A stretch of DNA of 64,000 bases, taken from NCBI GenBank assembly GCA_016708725.1, contig JADJFE010000034.1, positions 1-64,000 of the forward strand, given 5' to 3'. Numbering within the stretch: the first letter of the stretch is position 1; each line of letters opens with the position of its first letter. Source of the DNA: Candidatus Aalborgicola bjergmarkensis (GTDB taxonomy: Bacteria; Pseudomonadota; Gammaproteobacteria; Burkholderiales; Burkholderiaceae_C). Both the position numbers and the translations under genes were made by a program. The notes under the pieces are model-generated. The model was not told the DNA's origin. It did not search any database and saw only the letters and a list, made by a program, of their open reading frames with translations. Positions 19,901-28,231 of the stretch are shown here, one piece after another.

Positions 19901-22900
19901 AACCTTTCAGATAAAAAGTATTGTCCGCTGCGTTGCCGATGCGGGTGATCGGACTGCCTTGGTAGATGGAGGACACCACGTTTTCCACGTTATCGCCCAG
20001 CGTGTAACTGGCGTCCGAAACGACCACGGTGTCCACTCCTTCATTGGCAAGTTCTGTTACGGTATCGGTTGGATTGATGCGTTCGTAGTAGTCATCCCCC
20101 GTACCACCGGCCATGCGCTCACCTCTCAACCAGTCATTGCCAGCGCCGCCGTACAGCCAGTCAATTCCTGCCTCGTCATATCCAACGTTAATGTCACCGC
20201 CTATCAGCGTATCGTTACCATCGCCGCCGTACAAGGTGTCGTTGCCTGCACCACCAAACAGATAATCGTTGCCCGCTAGTGCGTCAATGCGATCATCCGA
20301 ATCGAAACCTGTGATTGAATCGTTGGCCGCTGTACCAGTCAACAAAATGGTTTTTACATCGGCAGGCGTCCACACGGTGCCATCTGTGAAGCTGATTGCA
20401 GGTTGATTGCTCAGGAAGAAATTGACAAGCGTAAGCGTATCGGATGTATTCGCAATCTGCAGGACAACATCCTTGGATGCATACGACAGCTTCACGTCCT
20501 GCACCGCAATACCGGCTCCCAAGCTCACCACATTGTTAGGTCCTGCACCCCAACAATCCACTACATCCATTCCACTACCGATGCCGAAGCGATAGGTGTT
20601 GGCGCCACCGTTGCCATCGAGGGTGTCGTTGCCTGCACCGCCGTCCAGCGTGTCGTCCCCATTGCCGCCACTCAACACATCATCGCCGTTACCACCATTC
20701 AGGAGGTCATTGCCGTCTGCACCATACAGCGTGTCATTGCCATCGGCGCCGTCAATGGTTTCCGCGCTGGAGAAGCCCACGATGTTGTCACTTGAGCTGG
20801 TGCCAATGAGCGTCATGGCCTCGATGTCTGCCAGACTCCACACCGTAGCCGAGTCGGTGAAAGCAATTTCTTCGATAACACGATCATTGGCAAAGTAGCC
20901 ATCGATGCGCAGCTGATCGGTGCTGCCATTGATCTTGAGTAACAACGTACCACCCTCGCGCACGACTTGCACATCGGATGTGGCCACGCCAGTTTTGAAG
21001 ACAATCGTGTCCCGATTGCCCGCAGTGTGGTCAACATCAATGATGGTGTCTTGCCCATCTCCCCGACCAAACAGGTACGTGTCATCGCCCGCACCGTTGT
21101 AACCATAGTAGTAGTTATTACCGCCATCAAGCAGATCATTGCCTGCGCCACCGTCCAGCGTGTCATCGCCCATGCCGCCGTGCAGCGTGTCGTTGCCACC
21201 CAAACCGCGCAGAAGGTCGTCACCAGTGGTCCCTTCAATATAGTTGTCGCCCTCGTTGACCGCGTTCGCCTGCGCAATCAGCTCGGTCACCCCCCATACC
21301 GTGCCATCGGCAAGCACCACTTTTTCAACTGTGTAGGCGCCACCACTGAACCAGTTGGCTAACGTCAACCGATCCGCCCCACCGCTTAAGGTCAAGTACA
21401 GATTGCTTTGGTCCCGAGAAATTTGCACATCCGATGTCAATGCTCCTGAGATCAGCACTGTATCGGTGTTGCCAGCAGTGGTATAGCCCTCGTAGATAAC
21501 ATCCTGCCCATCACCCCGGCCAAACAGGTAGGTGTCATTACCTATGCCACCGTGCAGTGTGTCATTGCCGCTCTTTCCCCACAAGATGTCATCAAGAATG
21601 TCACCAAGAAGTACATCGTTGCCGACAGTGCCAAGAACAAAAATTCCATCACTGGTAAGCGCAATTTTGTAAAGTTCGCGATAACTCAATGAAGCTTGGG
21701 TCAAATTCAGACCAGATAAGTCAATACCGTCCGATTTGAGCCGGTTCAATGCCTTGGCCGTGAAGATGGCGTCGCCCTCCGTTGTGACGTTAGTAATGTG
21801 ACTCTGCAAGTTGTTTTGCAATGTCTCACTGTCTAAAACGACATACCGGTCCTGGTTCAATGAATAATAGGCACCCTCGATCCAGTCGTTGGCCGTCGCT
21901 TGCAGGGCAAAAGAGAATGCTTCGCGCTGTACGAAATCGCTGTACTGATTTTCGATATACGCGGTATTCCATCCCTCGCGTCGCCCTGAATTTTGGGTGT
22001 ACAGGTTATCGAAGTTGGCAGCTTCAATTGCACTCTTGTAGGTATCCTGCCCCGAGAAGTTCTCCAGCATCCACACCTTGTCCTCAATGGTGATATTGGT
22101 GCGTGTTACCCCATGCGCGGCATGGACCGCATCCAACCCGCTCCACTTGGTCAGAAAATGGTCGAAGTTGCTCAGAATGGCATCATTGCCTTGCGCCATC
22201 AGGTCACTGGCCATTTGTTTGAGCGCTGGGTTTTCCTGATAGGCAGTCAGCAAACTCTTGACGTTGCCAAAGCCCCGCAGCCACGGCAGCGCGAAGACAT
22301 CGTCGGGCACCTCGGGCGGCAGGTCCAGCGCGTAGTTGGGGTTCGGGTTGGTCAGCGCGAAGTTGACTGAAAACTCCACGTCCGCAATCAGGTGGTTGGT
22401 AGCGGGGCTGCTGTCGGTTTCACGCTGCGTGAAGCTGGCTGTGGCGCCAATCATGTTGTCGGCGTCCGGCGTGTGGCCGGGCGTGGCGTTCAGGCTGATG
22501 CTGTCAATGCGCAGTTCGGTCAGGGTCTTGAGTTCACCGGCTTGGCTAACTCCATCGCCATTGCTGTCTTGCCAGACCTTGAGCTTGGCGTAGTCGGCAT
22601 CTCGCGCGTCAATGGTGTTGTCGCCATTGCTGTTCAGGGTTTTGAGATGGGCAAAGCCGTCCAGCGTGGCGCTACCAAAGAGTTCGCTCAGGCCGTCCAC
22701 CACGCCGTTGCCATTGACATCCAACGTGAGCAGACCGTCCCCAGGTGCAACCCAACCTGTGCGTTCAGCGATGCCATCGTTGTTGAAATCAAAGTAGGCA
22801 TTGGACTGCACACTGGCAATGGTGCTGATCTTGCCGTCGCCGTTCAAGTCCAGCACGAGGGGATCGATCCAGTAAATGGAATCTTCAGGCTTGTATTTTA

Positions 22901-24734
22901 GTGGTTTGACGGGGCCTTTCTCATCGAGGTAGATGCCCAGTCTTCTGTTGTAAAAGCCTTCGATGGTGAGAGGATCGTTGACGGACAGGGTTTTTCCGTT
23001 CAGGGTGAAGGTGGTGCCGTTGCTGTCTTTCCATTCGGTTTCACCTTTCTCTCGTGTGGCAAAGGCGAGTTTCTTACCGTTGAGGTAGATAGCGCCCATG
23101 CCACTGGTGGTATCACGGATGGTGTCGCCGTTGTCGGCGTAGTAGATGTCGAAACCGCTGCCACCTTCAAGAAGGTCGCCACCAGCTCCATCGTTGCCGT
23201 AGAGCGTGTCGTTGCCTACGCCACCTACGAGAGTGTCTGCACCTGCACCACCGATGAGTGTGTCTGCACCTGCACCACCAGTGAGAACATCGCCTCCTGC
23301 ATTACCCATCAGCAGATCGTCTGCGCTGCCGCCCGTCAGGGTGTCCGCATTTTTTCCTCCGAGCATGAATGCACGTTCAGTGGCACCGGTGACTTTCATG
23401 CCATCTGTGCCAGCCTGTACGAACCAATCGACCAGATTAGGCAACGCGGCTTTTATGACAGTTTGCTCGTCCGTCGATAAGCCGGAATTTTGCAGGTAAG
23501 CTTCAAAAAATTGTGCGCCTTTGACTTCGCTCCATTTAGCTGCAACGTCGGTGCGCTTGAAGCTGACTGCGCCTGAGCCATCGGTAGCGGTGAAAAGTTC
23601 CTTGTCGTGCGCAGTTTCTGTGTAGTACTTCTGCATGGCAAAGGCCATCAGGGCTTTGCTGACGTTGTTCAGCTTGGTATCGCTGCTGTTGTCATTGACT
23701 GTCAGACTGCCGTCTTTGGCCAGCTTCCACAGGTCTTTGGTGAAGCGGGTGACCATCGCGTCGGCTTTAATTTCATCTCCCGCTTCGTCCTTCGCGTTCA
23801 CACCGGCTTCGTGACGGACTATGCGCATGAGAAAATTTTCGACACCAGATGAGGTTTTGCTAGTAAAAGTTTTGTCCCAGAAGATGACTTCCAGCAAACC
23901 GGCGAGTTTCTTGGACACCTCCGCCAAAGTCTTGTCCGCAGTTCCTGCATCAGTTGCACTCTTTATGCTCTGAAGGAAGGCGGTGAGCAAAGCTTGCGAG
24001 TGCAGATCAAAGGCAGGGCCAGTGGAAGCAGGGTAGTTGTTGATAGCCCAATCCGCTGGGCCGTGGGTGAGCACTGTGTCGGTATTGCCAATAGGTTTAC
24101 CGCCGAGAAATCCGCCTTGTAGAAATTCACCGTCCACACGCACGGTATCGACTCGACTTGATCGCGGGATAAAGTCACCAGGTTTACCCAAGCGCATTTG
24201 CAGAAACTCATCGAGTTTGGCTAGTCCATCGGCATACGTCGTTCCCTCACTGGCAAGGCGCTCTCGCAACTTGACCGCGTTGTCGTCACCGATCGAACGC
24301 GCTGATTTGTCAAATGGCGCTTGGTCAAAGGTTTGCGCACGCACATCAAAAAAAACGGCTACCAGCGCAGCCAATCCGCCACCAAGACTGTGGCCGGTCA
24401 GGGTGATATTGGTGCCGTCGCTAGAATTGTGGGTCTTAACATCGAGGTAATACATCGCGGCTTGCAACAATTGGTCGTTCCAGTTCCCGGCGAGCAACGC
24501 AGAATCGGCGGAAATATCTCCAGGTGAGTCAGTGCCTGCGTAGGAAATGACGATTTCATTTCCGTTTTTGAATGTCCGTGCCTCAAATCCTGTTGTATCG
24601 TCTGCAATCCTTTCTCCGGTGTCTTCTTTCCACCCAGTCGGGATAGGAAAGCGATTTATGGCATTTCTTGTCGAGTAATAAGCATCCCCTGCAAGTAGTG
24701 CGTATGGCAGTGCGTCTTCAAGTGTTGTCGCCAT
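16992..24734 (-). CDS. Giant RTX protein with N-terminal lipase-like domain, cassette 2 (intact, 2580 aa)
   Basis: Residues 1-330 are a class-3-lipase-like hydrolase with VISYAGTDS near 62-70 and TLTGHSLGGG at 111-120 (nucleophile Ser116). Residues about 305-490 are a block nearly identical to cassette 1. Short RTX repeats follow, then an EF-hand-like region at about 620-700 (PLVLDLNGDGKIS, FDFNNDGIAE, LDVNGNGVVDGLSELFG). Several RTX plus haemolysin-related modules span roughly 1060-1810, and eight approximately 80-residue ENLTLTG modules lie at 1825-2460. The last about 90 residues, ending LAANWQ, are shared by all RTX tails here and should hold the type I export signal. ATG 24734 follows GAGGGGA and the lipoprotein stop at 24737. 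The likely role is a secreted or surface-bound lipolytic effector; substrate and target are unknown. Confidence 0.88.
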   Translation of the reverse strand: MATTLEDALPYALLAGDAYYSTRNAINRFPIPTGWKEDTGERIADDTTGFEARTFKNGNEIVISYAGTDSPGDISADSALLAGNWNDQLLQAAMYYLDVKTHNSSDGTNITLTGHSLGGGLAALVAVFFDVRAQTFDQAPFDKSARSIGDDNAVKLRERLASEGTTYADGLAKLDEFLQMRLGKPGDFIPRSSRVDTVRVDGEFLQGGFLGGKPIGNTDTVLTHGPADWAINNYPASTGPAFDLHSQALLTAFLQSIKSATDAGTADKTLAEVSKKLAGLLEVIFWDKTFTSKTSSGVENFLMRIVRHEAGVNAKDEAGDEIKADAMVTRFTKDLWKLAKDGSLTVNDNSSDTKLNNVSKALMAFAMQKYYTETAHDKELFTATDGSGAVSFKRTDVAAKWSEVKGAQFFEAYLQNSGLSTDEQTVIKAALPNLVDWFVQAGTDGMKVTGATERAFMLGGKNADTLTGGSADDLLMGNAGGDVLTGGAGADTLIGGAGADTLVGGVGNDTLYGNDGAGGDLLEGGSGFDIYYADNGDTIRDTTSGMGAIYLNGKKLAFATREKGETEWKDSNGTTFTLNGKTLSVNDPLTIEGFYNRRLGIYLDEKGPVKPLKYKPEDSIYWIDPLVLDLNGDGKISTIASVQSNAYFDFNNDGIAERTGWVAPGDGLLTLDVNGNGVVDGLSELFGSATLDGFAHLKTLNSNGDNTIDARDADYAKLKVWQDSNGDGVSQAGELKTLTELRIDSISLNATPGHTPDADNMIGATASFTQRETDSSPATNHLIADVEFSVNFALTNPNPNYALDLPPEVPDDVFALPWLRGFGNVKSLLTAYQENPALKQMASDLMAQGNDAILSNFDHFLTKWSGLDAVHAAHGVTRTNITIEDKVWMLENFSGQDTYKSAIEAANFDNLYTQNSGRREGWNTAYIENQYSDFVQREAFSFALQATANDWIEGAYYSLNQDRYVVLDSETLQNNLQSHITNVTTEGDAIFTAKALNRLKSDGIDLSGLNLTQASLSYRELYKIALTSDGIFVLGTVGNDVLLGDILDDILWGKSGNDTLHGGIGNDTYLFGRGDGQDVIYEGYTTAGNTDTVLISGALTSDVQISRDQSNLYLTLSGGADRLTLANWFSGGAYTVEKVVLADGTVWGVTELIAQANAVNEGDNYIEGTTGDDLLRGLGGNDTLHGGMGDDTLDGGAGNDLLDGGNNYYYGYNGAGDDTYLFGRGDGQDTIIDVDHTAGNRDTIVFKTGVATSDVQVVREGGTLLLKINGSTDQLRIDGYFANDRVIEEIAFTDSATVWSLADIEAMTLIGTSSSDNIVGFSSAETIDGADGNDTLYGADGNDLLNGGNGDDVLSGGNGDDTLDGGAGNDTLDGNGGANTYRFGIGSGMDVVDCWGAGPNNVVSLGAGIAVQDVKLSYASKDVVLQIANTSDTLTLVNFFLSNQPAISFTDGTVWTPADVKTILLTGTAANDSITGFDSDDRIDALAGNDYLFGGAGNDTLYGGDGNDTLIGGDINVGYDEAGIDWLYGGAGNDWLRGERMAGGTGDDYYERINPTDTVTELANEGVDTVVVSDASYTLGDNVENVVSSIYQGSPITRIGNAADNTFYLKGFRGNSVLDGLGGANTVSYRHMQDRVRVDLSLTGPQITRPDTYNQDSTYYGTDDLRNIQNVEGSSANDRLYGNAQANQLSGWDDNDLLCGRDGDDTLYGGRDNDSLYGGAGNDTYYWGQNDGNDAIADSGGQDKVVLTNLNQGDVQINFVQHGYDNADTGDLIIRNIHQLESLSIGGIRLQGYESAWVEQIVFADGSTLDLANYIRQMYNSKNPTSNVTYTLSEDQNSLTLTGSDNIDGTGNALDNTLTGNSGNNRLYGLDGMDTLVGGAGNDTLSGGSGADTMTGGAGNDTYEVDDAGDIVTEDANEGTDLVQSSITYTLGANVENLTLTGTSAINGKGNALDNVLTGNSAANVLTGGAGNDTYIVGTGDTTTEAASAGTDTVVSSITWTLAANVENLTLIGTEAINGTGNTLNNVLIGNVAANTLSGGTGADTMSGGADNDTYVVDNTDDVVTELPSEGTDLIKSSVTYTLDANVENLTLTGSSAINGTGNALDNVLTGNSAANVLTGGAGNDMYIVGTGDTTTEAAGAGTDTVQSAITWTLAANIENLILTGTSAINGTGNDLGNILTGNSAANILDGGTGPDTMSGSAGNDTYVVDNADDVVTELPNEGTDLIKSGITYTLGADVENLTLTGTTAINATGNTLNNTLTGNSGNNVLDGGTGADTLVGGAGNDTYYVDNTGDVTTEAASAGTDTVVSSITWTLAANLENLTLTGSSAINATGNSSANTLTGNAGNNVLDGGTGTDTLIGAAGNDTYILNVATDVVTENANEGTDTVNIGATYTLAANVENLTLTGSSAINGTGNTADNVLTGNSAANTLTGNAGNDTLDGKAGADTLVGGAGNDTYWLGRGFGADTVTENDTTAGNLDVARFDASVATDQLWFRKSGNNLEVSIIGTSDKLTMGNWYLGNQYHVEQFKTSNGKTLLDSQVQNLVNAMAAFSPPAAGQTTLPAAYASALTPVLAANWQ
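17362..19260 (-). repeat. Eight tandem approximately 240-bp repeats coding ENLTLTG modules
   Basis: Eight successive modules share a layout GNDTYxVxxxxDxVTExxxEG, TDxVxSxITxTLxANVENLT and AINGTGNxLxNxLTGN, each roughly 80 codons. Some neighbouring copies are almost identical at base level, and parts match 1480-2100 in cassette 1 closely, as expected from unequal crossing-over or gene conversion. One further degenerate copy is in the 4039-10116 frame. Confidence 0.85.
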
Positions 24735-24736
24735 TT

Positions 24737-25510
24737 TTATTTCCCCTCAAAAATGTTGTTACATGGGCAGGTGTTGTCATCGAATTTTTTTGTTTTACAT
24801 TCCACCTGACAGGCTTCCAAAGTCGGTCTTGTGCTAAACCGTTCTCGGGAAAGCCAAAGTCCTTTTCCGTTGGTGACCATCGGAATGCAGGAGGGGTCAT
24901 AGTTCACCGGCTCCCGCAAAATGGTTTTGTATTCGGGTTGCCGGAGTTTGTCGTTCAATTCTTTAATCTGTTGGGCACTGACCAACGACTGCGTTTTCAA
25001 GGCATAGGCTTCCCCATCGTTGTTAATCACCATGTTGATGCTTTTAAACTCTGTCGGAAACTCCGCCAATGCAATGCGCTTCCATACACTGTCTTCGTAC
25101 TTGAAGAACACATAAGGTGGGATAGGTCTGCCCCATTTGTTGTAGGACAGACATAGATTGGGCAGTGTCACAAGATAAGGCGTGTCGTTCATGATGTGCA
25201 ACGCAGCGAGTTCAAAATCCGTGCGGCCAGCGCCATATTCACTTGTCCAGGTAATGCGTTTACCAGAACCCGGCAACCTGAACACAATCGTGAATTCCTT
25301 GACGGGTGGGGATTGACCGATTTCATGCCGTCCGCCATAGGTCTGGTAGCGCTCCACAACAATCTTCTGCCCATCGTGCAGCAGCACTTCTTCTTTCCAG
25401 CTATCGCCACCGATACCAAACTGCTCGGCACAGGCGCTCAGGCTGATGACTGCCAGTAGCAGCAGTGCAAGTTTTTGGGCTTGTTCAAGCCAAGTGTGGT
25501 GTGTTGTCAT
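24737..25510 (-). CDS. Lipoprotein paired with RTX lipase, cassette 2
   Basis: The 257-residue product starts at ATG 25510, with AAGGAGC upstream. It has a hydrophobic signal and lipobox LSACAEQF, so it is lipidated at the Cys. It shares with the cassette-1 copy the segments KEEVLLHDGQKI, NLCLSYNKWGRP, QPEYKTILREP, MVTNGKGLWL and the Cys-rich end LEACQVECKTKKFDDNTCPC, but the central parts differ greatly. The TAA ends two bases before the RTX start codon, so the pair is translationally linked. I recognise no named family. A dedicated partner of the neighbouring lipase is the natural hypothesis, as immunity or chaperone; the sequence does not decide between these. Confidence 0.7.
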   Translation of the reverse strand: MTTHHTWLEQAQKLALLLLAVISLSACAEQFGIGGDSWKEEVLLHDGQKIVVERYQTYGGRHEIGQSPPVKEFTIVFRLPGSGKRITWTSEYGAGRTDFELAALHIMNDTPYLVTLPNLCLSYNKWGRPIPPYVFFKYEDSVWKRIALAEFPTEFKSINMVINNDGEAYALKTQSLVSAQQIKELNDKLRQPEYKTILREPVNYDPSCIPMVTNGKGLWLSRERFSTRPTLEACQVECKTKKFDDNTCPCNNIFEGK

Positions 25511-26012
25511 GTTGCGCTCCTTGCGCCGTTTGCAGCAGCACGTTTCGGGTGACCGGACACACACTGTCTTTTGACTCTTTCTTTGCGATCAAACAGGCCA
25601 CTCCCGCCCGTAGAACGTGCGGGAGCAGCTACTGTTCCAATAGCACGCATAAGTAAGAGCTGGGGCGGAGAATGCGGCGAGAAAGCGCCTGAGATGGACA
25701 ATGGACAAGAAGACATGATCAGTCTCACTTTAAAAATTTACTTTTTTGACGGAACTTCAACCGCTGACCCATCGAACTGCAATTCCGTCAAGACAGTTCG
25801 TCAACGCCTTTTAGCCTGCTTGGCATGTCCGACTTTGGATTCCTGACACAACCAAGTTGCTGCACGGTGAACAATAGAACGTCCGTGCTATTTTTCAAGT
25901 GCAGAATTAGGGGAACTCCACAAAATCCACCGTCCCTTGTGCTACAAACCGACCAGCGCCGAAATTTCATCCGCCGCCCATCGCCCGCCACCGCAACCCG
26001 AAAGACCCAAAC
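25511..26012. promoter_or_regulatory. Divergent promoter region of cassette 2 with conserved inverted repeat
   Basis: This is the counterpart of 12599-13040. The inverted repeat TGACGGAA (25747-25754) and TTCCGTCA (25783-25790) is retained while the interior differs. Long stretches near the exporter (about 25820-25950) are the same as in cassette 1. Promoters must lie here for both directions, but none can be assigned with confidence. Confidence 0.5.
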
Positions 26013-28231
26013 GTGCCCGTGACGCCCACCCCCAACGCACCGCCACAACCACCACCCACCCCAGCCCACCCCTGGGAACCGTTAGCAGCCCTGTGCGCCG
26101 TTGCGCGTTTCCACCAGATCGCCGCAGACCCGGCCACGCTGGCGCACCAGCTGGGTTTGTCTGCCAGCCAACCGCTCACCGCTACCGACTTGCTGGCGGC
26201 GGCAAAACACCTGGGCCTCAAGGCCAAACTCAGCCGTACCCGGATCGAGCGCCTGGGCCTCACGCCTCTGCCCGCATTGGCCTTCATGCGCACCGCGCAG
26301 GATGCAACAACAGCCCCAGCTCCAGCCCCGCCCCTGCACGTCGCCATCCTGGCGCAAAGCGATGGCCAGCGGGTGCTGGTGCAGGAAATGGGCACGGACG
26401 ACCACGCCGCCCCGCGCATCGAACCCATCGACGCCTTTGCCGCACGCTGGAGCGGAGAACTCCTGCTCATCAGCAGCCGGTCAGCATGGCGGGGGCCTTG
26501 GCCCGGTTTGATTTTTCCTGGTTCATCCCGGCACTGGTCAAATACCGCAAACTGCTGGGCGAAGTGCTGTTGATCTCCTTCATGCTCCAGCTCTTCGGGC
26601 TGGTGTCGCCACTATTTTTTCAGGTCGTGATGGACAAGGTGCTGGTGCACAAGGGGCTGACAACGCTCAACGTGCTGGTCATCGGGCTGGTGATCGTCGT
26701 CGTGTTTGAATCGGTACTCAGCGCTCTGCGCGCCTACGTGTTCAGCCACACCACCAGCCGCATCGACGTGGAACTGGGCGCGCGTCTGTTCCGCCATCTG
26801 GTGAGCCTGCCATTGGCCTATTTCCAGGCACGCCGGGTGGGCGACTCGGTGGCCAGGGTGCGTGAGCTGGAAAACATCCGCTCCTTTCTCACCGGCAATG
26901 CGCTTACCGTGCTGCTGGATGTCTTCTTCTCCATCGTCTTTGTCGCCGTCATGCTGTTCTACAGCGTACCCCTGACCTTGATCGTGCTGGTCAGTTTGCC
27001 GTTGTACTTTGGCCTGAGTCTGGCCGTCATTCCCATTTTGCGCGCCCGGCTGGACACGAAGTTTGCCCGTGGCGCAGAAAACCAGGCCATGCTGGTCGAA
27101 ACCGTCACCGGCATTCAAACCGTCAAAGCCACTGCATTGGAACCCGCCTTTGCCAAACGCTGGGACAACCAGTTGGCGGCCTATGTATCGGCCAGCTTCA
27201 AGACCCAGAACCTGGCCAGCGTGGCGCATGAAGGCGTCAACCTGATTGGCAAACTGGTCAACGCAGGCACACTCTGGTACGGCGCGCATCTGGTGATGGT
27301 CAACGAACTCAGCGTGGGCCAGTTCGTCGCCTTCAACATGTTTGCCCAGCGGGTGGCACAGCCCATCATGCGCATGGCCCAGCTGTGGACCGACTTTCAG
27401 CAAACGGGCATCTCCGTGGCGCGGCTGGGCGATATTCTCAATACCCGCACCGAAATCCCCCCTACCAGCGCCGCACAACTGCCCCCGCTCCAAGGCCACA
27501 TCACCCTGGACCAGGTAACCTTTCGCTACCGACCCGAAGCGCCCCCGGTTCTGCACACCATCAGCCTGGAGATTCAAGCCGGGGAAGTCATCGGCATTGT
27601 CGGGCGCTCGGGCTGTGGCAAAAGCACCCTGACCAAACTGGTGCAGCGCCTCTACAGCCCCGAAGCTGGCCGCTTGCTGGTTGATGGCATCGACATCAGC
27701 CTGATCGACGCCGCCCAGTTGCGCCGCCAGATCGGCATCGTCTTGCAGGAAAACCTGCTCTTTAACCGCAGCGTGCGCGAAAACATCGCCATCACCGACC
27801 CCGCTGCTCCGCTGGAAGCCGTCATGCACGCCGCCCAATTGGCCGGAGCCCACACCTTCATCAGCGAATTGCCCGAAGGCTACGATACCCTCGTGGGCGA
27901 ACAAGGTAGCTCCCTGAGCGGCGGCCAACGCCAGCGCATCGCCATCGCCCGCGCCTTGTTCACCAACCCGCGCATCCTGATACTGGATGAGGCCACCAGC
28001 GCGCTGGACTATGAAAGTGAAGCCATCATCCAGCAGAACATGGCGCACATCTGCCAGGGTCGCACCGTACTCATCATCGCCCACCGCTTGTCTGCCGTCC
28101 GACGCGCCCAGCGCATCGTCGTCATGGACAAGGGCCAGATTGTGGAGTGCGCACCGCACGACGCCCTGGTGCAAAAGCCCGGTGGCCTGTACGCCCACCT
28201 GTGGGCCATGCAAGACGGAGGGGCGACATGA
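26013..28231 (+). pseudogene. HlyB-type ABC exporter, cassette 2, frameshifted after the C39-like domain
   Basis: From GTG 26013 the frame encodes the C39-like domain (LAALCAVARFHQIAADPATL to RWSGELLLISSRS) and then runs out of frame at about 26481. Compared with cassette 1, one base is missing in the serine codons just before MAGALARFDF. The rest, MAGALARFDFSWFIPALVKY with all transmembrane segments, Walker A GRSGCGKST, signature LSGGQRQRIAIARAL and Walker B ILILDEAT, is intact in the other frame and could restart at ATG 26486, which lacks a convincing ribosome site. A long in-frame extension upstream of 26486 is only the antiphase reading. Such a product would lack the substrate-binding domain. 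The stop overlaps the hlyD start as in cassette 1. Confidence 0.82.

Noticed and set aside
25937..26480. Extended N-terminus of exporter 2 in the frame of its ATPase
   Set aside because: The residues are a proline/arginine-rich out-of-phase reading; the real C39-like domain is in the other frame and matches cassette 1.
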